Shown here: piece after piece, positions 43,530 through 52,412 of the stretch
Layout of the letters: each line of letters begins with the position of its first letter
How positions within the stretch are numbered: the stretch's first letter is position 1
Position numbers and translations under genes: made by a program
Notes under the pieces: generated by a model
What the model was told of the DNA's origin: nothing
Seen by the model: the letters and a program-made list of their open reading frames with translations, nothing else
The model's database searches: none
Assembly: GCA_040752025.1 (NCBI GenBank)
Contig: JBFMFR010000002.1
Span: 124,001 to 188,000, forward strand
Reading direction: 5' to 3'
Origin: JBFMFR01 sp040752025
GTDB lineage: Bacteria; Chloroflexota; Anaerolineae; Anaerolineales; UBA4823
Length of the DNA stretch: 64,000 bases

Positions 43530-43997
43530 TCAGGACCAGGCGGCGGCTAGCTGGACGCGCGTGGCGTGCAGGCGCTCGATGGCGGCCTGCGCCATGCGGC
43601 GCAGCAAGACCGCTTCCAGTTGCGGGTCTCTGGCGAGCAGATCTTTCAATCCCTGGGCGTCGAAGCGAATGGCCCGGCTGGTGCCGCTACTGCGTGCGGT
43701 GGAGGTCAGGATGTGCGGTTCAATCAGCGCGGAGATGCCGAATGGCTCGCCAATATTGATCTGAGACACAGGAATCTGTTTGCGGTCGGCCTGTTGGAAG
43801 GCCTCCTGGACCGTGTAATACAAATCGACACAGCCATCCAGCAGGAAGTACAGCGCCTGGGCTGGTTGGCCTTCCTGGAGAACGACGGCGTCATTTTCCA
43901 GAGAGATTTGCTCGGCGATCATGGCCAGGTTGCGCAGTTGCTCATCGTTCAATTGGCCAAAGAACGGGTAGCGACGCAGCAGTTCGGGTGAAATCAT
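43530..43997 (-). CDS. Cyclic-nucleotide-binding-domain protein without HTH
   Basis: A 155-residue protein made almost only of a cNMP-binding beta-roll (FFGQLNDEQLRNLAMIAEQ, VVLQEGQPAQALYFLLDGCVDLY, GEPFGISALIEP), with a short helix at the end. A CRP-type DNA-binding domain is absent, so it may act through partners. The phosphate-binding cassette is degenerate (STARSSGTSRAIRF). ATG 43997 follows AAAGGAGAGCCCCC. Confidence 0.85.
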   Translation of the reverse strand: MISPELLRRYPFFGQLNDEQLRNLAMIAEQISLENDAVVLQEGQPAQALYFLLDGCVDLYYTVQEAFQQADRKQIPVSQINIGEPFGISALIEPHILTSTARSSGTSRAIRFDAQGLKDLLARDPQLEAVLLRRMAQAAIERLHATRVQLAAAWS

Positions 43998-44075
43998 GGG
44001 GGCTCTCCTTTCAGCGCAAAGAACTATCTGGCTCGATAGGAAACGTAATTCATTATAGCATTTGAAACACAATTG

Positions 44076-44885
44076 TCAACAAATGGTTTCGATTTTCAGG
44101 TCGCGCAACTCGATCCAGGCTGCCTCGGGGTTTTGCAGCATCCCGTAGCGCACGCGGCCCGAAGGGGGCATAGCTGCGTACTGGTTGTCCACCCACAGCA
44201 CCAGGCCCAATGGCCCGTTAGGCGCAACTTGAGTGGACAAAACCGTTTGGCCATCTACTTGAAAGCATACCTGTTCGAGTTGCCAATCCAGGCGGTAAGA
44301 ATGCCAGAGAGACGGGTCGAGCGCTAAAACGCAGGCTGCTTCGCCCACCCAGGTGCGCCCCAGGCGGCGCAGCAGGCGCACGCCTGGCGGCAGCGCCAGC
44401 AGTGGCAGGCCTAATAATGCCGGGGTCAGCCAGATCGGCGGCCAGCGCGGGGCGCGGAAGACAGCCGCCAGGTTTCCATGCGCGGGCAAATCATCGCGAA
44501 GAGACAGGTAATTTTGGGGTGAAGCAAAGAAGAACCAGGCCGCGTTGGGCAGGGTTGGCAGGCGCAGCGCCTCTCCACCCGTGAGCAGGCCCATCCCGAA
44601 TGGATCGTTCCATACGCCAAAGCCCCAGGTTCCCGGCAGCTCTGCGGTCGAAGCGCGCCCTTGCAACTCCAGGCTGAAGGGCGGGCGCCAGCGGAACGCG
44701 CTACGCCGCAGGTGGCCATAATCATCCATCTGCGCCAGACGGTAGCGCCCGGCCGGTCCGGCCGGGATCGCCAACCGCCAAGTGCGTGCATCCTGGCGTA
44801 AAACCTGCGCTCCCCTGGTCAGGTTAGTGCGCAAGTCGAAGGGTACATCCAGTATAGCAAGCCTCCAGCCAGCACATTCTGGCAC
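44076..44885 (-). CDS. Hypothetical protein with concanavalin A-like (glucanase/lectin) features
   Basis: A 269-residue protein. Segments such as GTWGFGVWNDPFG, WHSYRLDWQLEQVCFQVDG and GPLGLVLWVDNQYA resemble the jelly-roll of GH16-like glucanases and lectins, but the GH16 catalytic ExDxxE motif is not visible. A hydrophobic stretch near 150-165 (WLTPALLGLPLLALPP) is unusual for this fold. Start GTG 44885 lacks a clear ribosome site, so the N-terminus is uncertain. A role in polysaccharide recognition is only a guess. Confidence 0.6.
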   Translation of the reverse strand: MPECAGWRLAILDVPFDLRTNLTRGAQVLRQDARTWRLAIPAGPAGRYRLAQMDDYGHLRRSAFRWRPPFSLELQGRASTAELPGTWGFGVWNDPFGMGLLTGGEALRLPTLPNAAWFFFASPQNYLSLRDDLPAHGNLAAVFRAPRWPPIWLTPALLGLPLLALPPGVRLLRRLGRTWVGEAACVLALDPSLWHSYRLDWQLEQVCFQVDGQTVLSTQVAPNGPLGLVLWVDNQYAAMPPSGRVRYGMLQNPEAAWIELRDLKIETIC

Positions 44886-44900
44886 TCAATCTTATCACGG

Positions 44901-44930
44901 TTGGCTTTCTCTCTCGCAATGAAGTATAAT
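44901..44930 (+). promoter_or_regulatory. Sigma70-type promoter of the metallo-hydrolase/mutY operon
   Basis: TTGGCT (44901-44906), an 18-base spacer and TATAAT (44925-44930) lie 127 bases before the metallo-hydrolase ATG. The leader is long for this window. Confidence 0.55.
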
Positions 44931-45057
44931 CGTACCCGGGCCGCCCTGAGCAATGACCGGCACGCTGGAATTGGTAAAGCGCCTCTCGCGAACCCTGTTT
45001 TACCCTGCACGGCTTTGTTTGCATGTCTGGCAGCTCAAGTACCTGCAAGGAGTATGA

Positions 45058-45705
45058 ATGGAAATCACCTGGTATGGACTCTCCTGTTTTCGGTTGACCG
45101 AGCGCGGTATGGCCTCTATTGTAACCGACCCCTATGATCACAACGCCACGGGTTACGAAGCGTTGAAGTTGAAAGCCGATATCGTGACGGTGAGCCACGA
45201 CGCCCCTGGACATAATTTCGTCAGCGCCGTAAAAGGGAGAAACAACACCCTCACCGGCCCTGGCGAATACGAGATTGGCGGTGTGTTTATTACTGGTGTG
45301 CAAACCAATGGGCACAGCAAGCGCACCGCGGATGAGCCGCGCAACACTTTGTATGTTTTTGATTTTGATGGTGTTACCGTCGCTCATCTGGGCGACCTTA
45401 GGCGTGTTCCCAGCCAGACGGAAATCGAGGCCTTGGGAAACGTGAGCGTGGCATTGGTGCCGGTTGGTGGAGGCGGTGGTCTGTCTCCTACCAAAGCCGT
45501 TGAGGTAATCAGCCTCTTGGAACCCGGGATCGTCATCCCCATGCATTACCACACGCCGGGCATCAAACTCAAGCTTTCCCCCGTTACCCGCTTTCTTAAA
45601 GAGATGGGCCTGGGCAGCATCGAGCCACAGCCCAGCCTCAAAGTCAGCCGAGGCAGCGAGCCGGAGTCGACGCGTGTGATCCTCCTGGCTCACGAACGTT
45701 CGTAG
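45058..45705 (+). CDS. Metallo-beta-lactamase-fold hydrolase with degenerate metal motif
   Basis: A 215-residue protein of the UPF0173/Lactamase_B_3 group: MEITWYGLSCFRL, GPGEYEIGGVFITG, GDLRRVPS and PMHYHTPGIKLKLSP. The usual HxHxDH motif reads SHDAPGH, so the second His and the Asp of the standard set are replaced. Other metal-type residues (GD, MHYH) remain. It may bind fewer metals or be a non-hydrolytic member. ATG 45058 follows AAGGAGTATGA. It leads an operon with a small protein, mutY and a dipeptidase. Confidence 0.83.
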   Translation: MEITWYGLSCFRLTERGMASIVTDPYDHNATGYEALKLKADIVTVSHDAPGHNFVSAVKGRNNTLTGPGEYEIGGVFITGVQTNGHSKRTADEPRNTLYVFDFDGVTVAHLGDLRRVPSQTEIEALGNVSVALVPVGGGGGLSPTKAVEVISLLEPGIVIPMHYHTPGIKLKLSPVTRFLKEMGLGSIEPQPSLKVSRGSEPESTRVILLAHERS

Positions 45706-45728
45706 AAATACCTGGTTAGGAGCATAAA

Positions 45729-46031
45729 GTGGCTATCAAACTCTTGTTGACCTGGGATATTCTGCCCGGCCGCGAGCAAGAATACTTCGAGTTTGTGGTG
45801 CGCGACTTCATCCCTGGCGTGCAAAGCATGGGCATGGAACCCAGTGATGCCTGGTTTACCATGTACGGCAACCAACCCCAAATCCTGGCTGCCATGCAGA
45901 TGCCGAGCATTGCCTCTCTACAAAACGTGCTGAATTCCGAAGAATGGAAGGGCCTCACCCAGCGGCTGTTAGATTACGTTGAAAATCTGGATTATAAGGT
46001 GGTGCAGGCGCGCGGTGGTTTTCAATTGTGA
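45729..46031 (+). CDS. Small conserved protein, possible dimeric alpha-beta barrel
   Basis: A 100-residue protein without signal or membrane segment. The pattern IKLLLTWDILPGREQEYFEF, then helix and beta strands ending VENLDYKVVQ, is that of ferredoxin-like ABM/dimeric alpha-beta barrel proteins. Start GTG 45729 follows TAGGAGCATAAA. Its stop overlaps the mutY start (GTGA). Function unknown. Confidence 0.7.
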   Translation: MAIKLLLTWDILPGREQEYFEFVVRDFIPGVQSMGMEPSDAWFTMYGNQPQILAAMQMPSIASLQNVLNSEEWKGLTQRLLDYVENLDYKVVQARGGFQL

Positions 46032-47158
46032 AGCCTATCGACCTGGCAACGCCTCTGCTCAAATGGTATGCCCAAAACGCTCGTGACCTGCCCTGGCGCG
46101 CCGCGCCGGATGCTTATGCCGTGTGGGTTTCCGAGATCATGCTCCAGCAAACCCGCGTGGAGACGGTGATCCCTTATTACCAGCGCTGGATGCAGCGCTT
46201 TCCCAGTCTCCTCAGCCTGGCGGCAGCTTCTCAGCAGGATGTGCTGGCAGCCTGGGAAGGCCTGGGTTATTACAGCCGGGCGCGTAACCTGCACCGCGCT
46301 GCTCAGCAGGTTGTACAGCAATGGGGGGGGCAGTTACCTGTGGATGTACAGGCTTTGCGCCGCCTGCCGGGCATCGGTCGCTATACTGCCGGCGCGATTG
46401 CATCTATCGCCTTCGGGTTGGATGAGCCCGCCCTGGATGGCAACATCCGCCGCGTCCTGGCGCGTCTCTTCGATGTCAGCGAGCCAGCGCGTTCTCCGGC
46501 AGGTGAGAAGCGACTGTGGGAACTGGCTGGCGCCCATTTGCCTGTTGGTCGGGCTGGCGCGTACAACCAGGCTTTAATGGACCTGGGGGCAGGGATTTGC
46601 ACCCCGCGTGCCCCGGCCTGCAAGCGCTGCCCGCTGGCATCGTTATGCCAGGCGCGCGCCGCTGGCGTGCAGGCGGAGCGCCCGGTAAGCCTGGCCAAAT
46701 CTGCCATCCCGCATTACACGGTCACGGCTGCCGTTATCGGTAAAGCGTCCAATCCATCGGACAGGGGAAACCAGGTGCTCATCGCCCAACGCCCGCCCCA
46801 CGGGTTGCTGGGTGGCCTGTGGGAATTCCCCGGAGGTAAGCAGCAGCCTGGGGAGGATCTGGTTGCCTGTTTGCAACGCGAGATCTGCGAAGAATTGGGT
46901 GCATCGATCCAGGTGCACGATCGCCTGGGTGTTTACCGGCATGCCTACACCCATTTTCGGGTTACATTGCACGCTTTTCACTGCACCTTGCTGGAGGGGA
47001 GCCAGCCGCAGCCGATTCAGGCTCATGACCTGCGCTGGGTGCCCCCCTCCGAACTATCTGCCTTCCCCATGGGCAAAATCGACCGGCAGATCTCCAGGGA
47101 TTTGCTCTCCAGGTCACAGTCAGCCGCGCCGGCGGTGTTTACCGAGGTTCTTCCATGA
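46028..47158 (+). CDS. mutY: A/G-specific adenine DNA glycosylase
   Basis: Repairs A opposite 8-oxoguanine. The 376 residues show the HhH-GPD core (MLQQTRVETVIPYY with the catalytic Glu, LPGIGRYTAGAIASIAFG, ALDGNIRRVLARL with Asp), the 4Fe-4S loop CTPRAPACKRCPLASLC with x6-x2-x5 spacing, and a C-terminal NUDIX-like 8-oxoG recognition domain (GGLWEFPGGKQQPGE). Start GTG 46028 overlaps the gene before by four bases; the stop overlaps the dipeptidase ATG. Confidence 0.95.
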   Translation: MKPIDLATPLLKWYAQNARDLPWRAAPDAYAVWVSEIMLQQTRVETVIPYYQRWMQRFPSLLSLAAASQQDVLAAWEGLGYYSRARNLHRAAQQVVQQWGGQLPVDVQALRRLPGIGRYTAGAIASIAFGLDEPALDGNIRRVLARLFDVSEPARSPAGEKRLWELAGAHLPVGRAGAYNQALMDLGAGICTPRAPACKRCPLASLCQARAAGVQAERPVSLAKSAIPHYTVTAAVIGKASNPSDRGNQVLIAQRPPHGLLGGLWEFPGGKQQPGEDLVACLQREICEELGASIQVHDRLGVYRHAYTHFRVTLHAFHCTLLEGSQPQPIQAHDLRWVPPSELSAFPMGKIDRQISRDLLSRSQSAAPAVFTEVLP

Positions 47159-48297
47159 ACGCTCTCCAGCCGCTAGTTGTCGATGCACATGAAGACCTGG
47201 CATGGAACATGCTGACTTTCGGGCGTGACTATACCCGTCCGGCTGCTCAAACTCGCCAGTCTGAAAAGGATAGTTTAGCGCCCCAGGTCAATGATGACGT
47301 TTTGTTGGGCTGGCCTGATTACCTGCGTGGTCGCGTGGCGCTCGTTTTTGCCAGCCTGTTCGCCGCTCCGGCACAGCACCAGGCCGGTCCATGGGAGTTA
47401 CAATACTATACCGATGATATCCAGGCTGAACGCCTCTACCTGGCCCAACTGGATGCCTACTGGCGATTGGCAGACGAACACCCTGACAAATTCCGCCTGG
47501 TTCAAACTCATCAGGATCTTGCACAGGTACTCTCTGCCTGGGAGAGTTTTGTGCCCCCTTCTCATGATCAGGAGAACGCCCCAGGGTCCGTGCAGATGCC
47601 GGCAGTCGGGTTGGTGATCCTTATGGAAGGGGCTGAAGCGGTGCGCCAGCCCCAGGATCTGGAGAACTGGTGGCAGCGCGGGGTGCGCATCATCGGCCCG
47701 AGTTGGATGGGCAATCGCTACGGCGGCGGTACGCGCCAGCCAGGGCCGCTGACCGCCGATGGTTTTGCTTTGCTGGAAGGCATGGCGCAGTATGGTTTTG
47801 TCCTGGACCTGGCCCATATGGATGAGAAGGCTGCCCTGCAAGCTCTGGACGCCTACCCTGGCGCAATCATTGCCTCGCACAGCAACGCCCTGGCGCTGCT
47901 CAAGGGCTCTACCAGCAACCGCCACCTGTCAGACCGCTTGCTGCAGGGCATCCTGGAGCGCGACGGGGTCATTGGTATTAACTTCTTTGGCACTTTCTTG
48001 AAATTTGGTTGGGTCAAGGGCCAGTCGCGTCTGGAGATCTCCTTGCAGCAGGTTGTCAACCAGATCGATTACATCTGCCAGATGGCGGGCGATGCCCGGC
48101 ATGTGGGCATCGGCAGCGATTTTGATGGCGGCTTTGGCCTGCAATCCGTCCCGCACGAGATTGATACGGTTGCCGATCTGCAAAAACTGGTGCCGTTGTT
48201 ATCCGAGAAGGGTTACACGGACACTGCCATCACTGCCATCCTGGGAAGTAACTGGATCGATCTCTTGCGAAAGACGCTGCCAGAGGCTCGTGGATAG
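47155..48297 (+). CDS. M19-family membrane dipeptidase
   Basis: A 380-residue zinc dipeptidase of the renal dipeptidase family. The HxD metal pair is in VVDAHEDLAWN; further marks are LDLAHMDEKAA, IIASHSNALAL and VGIGSDFDGGFG. No signal peptide is present, so it is probably cytosolic and cleaves dipeptides, including D-amino acid ones. ATG 47155 is coupled to mutY by ATGA. Confidence 0.92.
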   Translation: MNALQPLVVDAHEDLAWNMLTFGRDYTRPAAQTRQSEKDSLAPQVNDDVLLGWPDYLRGRVALVFASLFAAPAQHQAGPWELQYYTDDIQAERLYLAQLDAYWRLADEHPDKFRLVQTHQDLAQVLSAWESFVPPSHDQENAPGSVQMPAVGLVILMEGAEAVRQPQDLENWWQRGVRIIGPSWMGNRYGGGTRQPGPLTADGFALLEGMAQYGFVLDLAHMDEKAALQALDAYPGAIIASHSNALALLKGSTSNRHLSDRLLQGILERDGVIGINFFGTFLKFGWVKGQSRLEISLQQVVNQIDYICQMAGDARHVGIGSDFDGGFGLQSVPHEIDTVADLQKLVPLLSEKGYTDTAITAILGSNWIDLLRKTLPEARG

Positions 48298-48303
48298 GCA
48301 ACC

Positions 48304-48747
48304 ATGGGTGAAAAAACTTTGCGGAGAAATAACCGCCATTTTCGCATCCGCCTGGGGCTGGTGATTGTCGTCCTGGGGCTGGTGATTTTCATCCTGGGCG
48401 TGGATCCTGGTCTGTTCGGTATGGATCGCAGCCCGGTGGTTGGCTTCGTACAGATCGCCGTATTCCTGGTTGGCCTGGCGATGATCTGCCTGGGTGGCTA
48501 CCTGACTCTCAACACGCTGTGGAACGGCAGCGAGAAGACCATCGCTGCTGATGTAGGTTTCCGCATGGTCAGTACTGGATACGTGATCAGCGTGGCTTCG
48601 GGCATGGCAGATGTCTTTGGTCTCGGCAACCAGCCGTTCCCGAATATCCCTTATTTTGGCCCTTGGCAGGCGCTAGGCGTTATGCTTGGGGAGGTGATCA
48701 TCGCCGTAGGGCTGCTCTTGCTCATCCCCTGGCCCGCCCGGGAGTAA
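48304..48747 (+). CDS. Three- to four-helix membrane protein of unknown function
   Basis: A 147-residue protein with a basic N-terminus (RRNNRHFRIR) and hydrophobic segments at about 17-33, 45-70, 90-105 and 122-142. No family recognised. It starts 6 bases after the dipeptidase gene and probably ends the operon. Confidence 0.72.
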   Translation: MGEKTLRRNNRHFRIRLGLVIVVLGLVIFILGVDPGLFGMDRSPVVGFVQIAVFLVGLAMICLGGYLTLNTLWNGSEKTIAADVGFRMVSTGYVISVASGMADVFGLGNQPFPNIPYFGPWQALGVMLGEVIIAVGLLLLIPWPARE

Positions 48748-48754
48748 TTCTTTC

Positions 48755-48797
48755 AAAAAAGGCTGACTTGAAAGACAGCCGTGTCTTCAAGTCAGCC
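48755..48797 (-). terminator. Intrinsic terminator of the ferredoxin-NADP reductase gene
   Basis: A 16-pair stem (48761-48777 with 48782-48797, one bulged A) and a 4-base loop are followed on the minus strand by TTTTTT (48760-48755). It lies 33 bases past the reductase stop and may also stop plus-strand transcripts. Confidence 0.8.
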
Positions 48798-48829
48798 CGG
48801 TGTTTCGAACGATGTAACCCCCTGGCTTA

Positions 48830-50164
48830 TTAGCCGATCACGTTGAGCATCTCCTTGTTATCTCCCAGCTTGAATTCTTCCAATCCCAACCGTTGGGCTT
48901 CAGCCTGCTCGAAAGCTTCCAGTTTGAGCACATCTTCCTTAGAAACCACGCGCTTGCCGCTCTTGCGCAAAGCTTCGCCAAGCTTATCCAACGCTGCTGC
49001 ATGGTCTGGCGCAGGCTCCAGGGTTTGCAGATAGGCCTGCATCGCCTGCGCACCAGATTCGCCATCTTTGCGGGCTATGCCTACCAGCCCGCTGCTGGCT
49101 TCGCGTGACCAGCCGGCTACGAAAACCCCTGCGACCGGCGCTCCGGCATCTGGGTCGAAAGCTTCGTACGATACGTCAGCCACCGGGTAGCTGGGCTCGG
49201 GGTTCTTGACGAATTCATTCCATTTCACTGGCAGGCCGAAGTTCTCGTCCACTCGGTCGCCGATGCAAAACACGACAGTGTCTACAGCCAATACCCGCCG
49301 CGTTCCCAGGCCGCGCGCTTTGGTATCGCCATTCTTGGACACCAGGGTGGTGTCTTCTACTTCCAACCCGACCACGTTCCCTTGCTCATCGCCCAGGATG
49401 CGCGTTGGCGAAGCCAGGAAATCGAAGCGGAAGCGCGTTTCGGACACAGCTTCCAGGGCCTTGGGCAGCCCGGACAGGATAAATTCACGCGCCGCCTGAA
49501 CATCCTGGTTTACGCCCTGCATCACCGGCGTAACACGCTCCAATTCGGCATCCAGCGCGTTTATATCCAGGTTGGCCGAGGTAAGCTCCAGCTCTTTCTT
49601 GGTGAACTTGACCTCCGCTGGCCCGCGCCGGGCCACTGCCACCACCTCATCCACTTTCAAATCCCGGATTGTCCAATGTGCGATGTCCATCATCACGTTG
49701 CCCACCCCAATCAGCGCCACGCGTTTGCCGATCTTGAATTCTTGCGTGCTGTAGGGTGGTAGCTTGTTGTAGTGGTAGACGATGTCCTTGGCATGGTACA
49801 CGCCATGCAGGTCTTCGCCCGGCAGCCCGAGCCACTTGGTGCCCTGCGCCCCCACCGTGACCATGATCGCCTGGAAGCCCATTGCATCGATCTCATCCAG
49901 GCACAGATCACCTTTCTTGCCCACGGTGACATTGCCGTAGTAATGGATTGCCGGCGTTGCGAGAATCTGGCGGAACTGTTTGCGCAGGCCTTCTTTCATC
50001 TTGATTTTGTCGTAGTAGATGCCGTACTCTGCCAGCCCCCCGGGTTTGATATCCCGGTTGAGCAGAGCGACCGTTGCCCCCGCATTGGCTAACTGCCTGG
50101 CAGCGTATAGACCCGCTGGTCCGGCCCCAATCACTGCAACAAGATATGGATTTTGCTCAGTCAT
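48830..50164 (-). CDS. Ferredoxin-NADP reductase, adrenodoxin-reductase (FprA) type
   Basis: A 444-residue flavoprotein that would exchange electrons between NADP(H) and ferredoxin. The FAD site is VAVIGAGPAGLYAARQLA and the NADP site LIGVGNVMMDIAHW, in the GxGNVxxD form of adrenodoxin reductases. FVAGWSREASSGLVGIARKDG near the end is also diagnostic. About 60 residues past the usual end (SKEDVLKLEAFEQAEAQRLG) form a helical tail. The family can be confused with the glutamate synthase small subunit, but the Fe-S N-terminus of that protein is absent. ATG 50164 follows GAGAGGAAACG. Confidence 0.9.
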   Translation of the reverse strand: MTEQNPYLVAVIGAGPAGLYAARQLANAGATVALLNRDIKPGGLAEYGIYYDKIKMKEGLRKQFRQILATPAIHYYGNVTVGKKGDLCLDEIDAMGFQAIMVTVGAQGTKWLGLPGEDLHGVYHAKDIVYHYNKLPPYSTQEFKIGKRVALIGVGNVMMDIAHWTIRDLKVDEVVAVARRGPAEVKFTKKELELTSANLDINALDAELERVTPVMQGVNQDVQAAREFILSGLPKALEAVSETRFRFDFLASPTRILGDEQGNVVGLEVEDTTLVSKNGDTKARGLGTRRVLAVDTVVFCIGDRVDENFGLPVKWNEFVKNPEPSYPVADVSYEAFDPDAGAPVAGVFVAGWSREASSGLVGIARKDGESGAQAMQAYLQTLEPAPDHAAALDKLGEALRKSGKRVVSKEDVLKLEAFEQAEAQRLGLEEFKLGDNKEMLNVIG

Positions 50165-50217
50165 CGTTTCCTCTCGATTGTGTGAATCAATTCCTATGGC
50201 CTCTCTTTGACTTTAAA

Positions 50218-50246
50218 ATTATAGCGATTGCAACTTGATTACACAA
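50218..50246 (-). promoter_or_regulatory. Sigma70 promoter of the ferredoxin-NADP reductase gene
   Basis: On the minus strand TTGTGT (50246-50241), exactly 17 bases and TATAAT (50223-50218) lie 54 bases before the ATG. The 248-base gap with the divergent gene at 50413 shows no further strong element apart from a weak TATATT near 50352. Confidence 0.65.
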
Positions 50247-50412
50247 GTACCAAATTGCTCAAAACAGGAAATTGGCACGTAAATTGCTCAGGAAAACAAA
50301 CATGTTGCACAGCGTTTAGCACCCAAAGAGCCCATATCCAATCTCGACTGTTTATGCTATATTTATGGCATTCCAGGCGTCCATATGTGCTCAGTAAGGA
50401 AAGGAAAAAGCC

Positions 50413-51108
50413 GTGAACTCTCCGAGTTTACCACAACAGCCTCCCAAGAACCCATCACTGACTGCCAGGCTCGATCGCATTTTGTGGCGTGGCCAGATCG
50501 GCCCGGCCTTTTGGAATATTGCCAGCTTTTTTTCGCTCATTGTAAATGTGATCTTGATCGTCATCCTGATTATCCTGGGACGCGAGCTTTTTGCGATCAA
50601 GAGCCTGGTTTCTGACCAGTTGATTGATGGTCTGTATACGAATTTTGTCAAAATGGATCAGGCTCATATTGTCACAACCATTCAGGTGAGGAACACCATC
50701 CAGGTGCAAGACACGATGCCGGTAGTGTTCGATCTGCCTTTGCGACAGAATACTGAGGTAACGCTGACTCGGGATACGCCTGTCAAGGGTGCAACTATCT
50801 ACCTGAACGGCCAGCCTGTACCCCTGGACCTGGTGCTGCGCAAGGGAACTCGTTTGGGGATCGCCCTCGACCTGGTTGTACCGGTCAGCCAGACTGTGCC
50901 AGTCAACTTGACCGTGCCGGTAAACCTCACGGTACCCGTGGATATCGCCTTGGAAAAAACTGATTTGCATCAACCCTTCACTGGTTTGCAGGGTGTGGTG
51001 TTCCCTTACAAAAACTTGCTGCAAGGCCTGCCTGGCTCCTGGAAGGAAGTCCCGTTTTGCCAGGGTCTGACAGGCTGGTTCTGTACAATCCTGTTGGGCG
51101 CTGAATGA
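50413..51108 (+). CDS. Membrane-anchored protein with hexad beta repeats
   Basis: A 231-residue protein of unknown family. One membrane segment (about 36-56) follows a short cytosolic tail. The outer part holds two arrays of six-residue units: TIQVRN, TIQVQD, TMPVVF (about 89-106) and VPVSQT, VPVNLT, VPVNLT, VPV (156-176). The spacing suggests extended or beta-helical structure. Two cysteines near the end (FCQGLTGWFC) could form a disulfide. Start GTG 50413 follows AAGGAAAAAGCC. It overlaps the M16 peptidase gene (ATGA), so a role near that peptidase pair is possible. Confidence 0.72.
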   Translation: MNSPSLPQQPPKNPSLTARLDRILWRGQIGPAFWNIASFFSLIVNVILIVILIILGRELFAIKSLVSDQLIDGLYTNFVKMDQAHIVTTIQVRNTIQVQDTMPVVFDLPLRQNTEVTLTRDTPVKGATIYLNGQPVPLDLVLRKGTRLGIALDLVVPVSQTVPVNLTVPVNLTVPVDIALEKTDLHQPFTGLQGVVFPYKNLLQGLPGSWKEVPFCQGLTGWFCTILLGAE

Positions 51109-52403
51109 GCCTGAGTCAAAACTCGATCACCAGGCTGACCCTGCCGAACGGGTTATTGGTGTTGCTCAAAGAGATCCATACGGCGCCCCTGATCAGTCAA
51201 TGGATCTGGTATCGGGTCGGCTCGCGCGACGAGACGCCTGGCAGCACAGGAGCATCTCACTGGGTGGAACACATGCAGTTTAAGGGAACGCCGCGCTTCC
51301 CATCCGGTATCCTGGACAAAGCCATTGCCCGCCTGGGAGGCGCCTGGAACGCTTTCACTTTCCTGGACTGGACCACTTATTACGAGACCCTGCCGGCGGA
51401 CAAAATCGATTTGGCGTTGGAGTTAGAAGCTGATCGCATGTTCAACAGTTTGTTCACGCCGGATGAGTTCGAGGCCGAGCGCACCGTGATCATCTCCGAA
51501 CGCCAGGGCAATGAAAACGAGCCGCTCTTCCTTCTGGGTGAGGAAATGCAGGCGGCTGCTTTTCGGGTGCACGCTTATCATCACGAAGTCATCGGTGACC
51601 TGGCCGATTTGCAGACGATGCAGCGCGATGATCTCTATGCCCATTATCGCGCTTATTACAACCCCAGCAATGCGGTCCTGGCAATTGCCGGGGATTTCGA
51701 GACACAGGGGATGTTGGATCGCCTGCGCCAGATTTATGAACCCCTGCCGGCAGGCAAGCAACCCATGCGCCGCATGCGCCTAGAACCTGCTCAGCCCGGG
51801 GAACGGCATATTTTCGTAGAGGGCCCTGGAGAGACTACCTACGCCCAGCTCACTTACCACACGCCCGAAGCGCGTCATCCCGATTTCTTCCCTGTGGTGG
51901 TGCTGGACAGCCTGCTGACTGGCCCCAGCAGCCTGAACCTGTTCGGTGCGGGCATTTCCAATAAAACTTCGCGCCTCTACCGCGCTTTGGTGGAAAAGGA
52001 ACTGGCCGTCAGCGTTTACGGTGGCTTGCAGGCCACGATCGATCCTTTCTTGCACTCGATTACGGCGATCGTCCACCCGCAGCGCAGCCCAGAACAGGTT
52101 ATTGCGGCTGTGGATGCGGAGATCTCGCGCTTGCAAGAGTCGCCCCCGCCTGCGGCTGAACTGGCGCAGGCCGTCAAACAGGCGCGCGCCCTGTTTGCCT
52201 ACAGCAGCGAGAGTATCTCCAACCAGGCCTACTGGCTGGGTCTTACAGAGATGTTTGCCAGCTACAACTGGTTCTCCAACTATCTAGCCAGCCTGGAGGC
52301 GGTTACCCCGCTGGATGTTCAGCGGGTAGCCCAAAGTTACCTGCGTCCTAAAAATCGCGTGCTAGGCGTCTACCGGCCTACCGGCCAGGAAACGGACGAT
52401 TAG
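51105..52403 (+). CDS. M16-family zinc peptidase, catalytic subunit
   Basis: A 432-residue pitrilysin-type peptidase. The inverted zinc motif HWVEH (His52, Glu55, His56) is intact and a third ligand Glu is expected in ADRMFNSLFTPDEFEAER. The two halves have the usual M16 fold. It pairs with the following paralog that lacks the motif, as in heterodimeric M16B enzymes (for example MPP-like or Sphingomonas pairs). ATG 51105 overlaps the upstream stop. Confidence 0.93.
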   Translation: MSLSQNSITRLTLPNGLLVLLKEIHTAPLISQWIWYRVGSRDETPGSTGASHWVEHMQFKGTPRFPSGILDKAIARLGGAWNAFTFLDWTTYYETLPADKIDLALELEADRMFNSLFTPDEFEAERTVIISERQGNENEPLFLLGEEMQAAAFRVHAYHHEVIGDLADLQTMQRDDLYAHYRAYYNPSNAVLAIAGDFETQGMLDRLRQIYEPLPAGKQPMRRMRLEPAQPGERHIFVEGPGETTYAQLTYHTPEARHPDFFPVVVLDSLLTGPSSLNLFGAGISNKTSRLYRALVEKELAVSVYGGLQATIDPFLHSITAIVHPQRSPEQVIAAVDAEISRLQESPPPAAELAQAVKQARALFAYSSESISNQAYWLGLTEMFASYNWFSNYLASLEAVTPLDVQRVAQSYLRPKNRVLGVYRPTGQETDD

Positions 52404-52412
52404 GAATTGGCC

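Noticed and set aside
43530..43997. cNMP-binding protein as the regulator of the CRP-type site at 10787
   Set aside because: It has no DNA-binding domain and its phosphate-binding cassette is degenerate.
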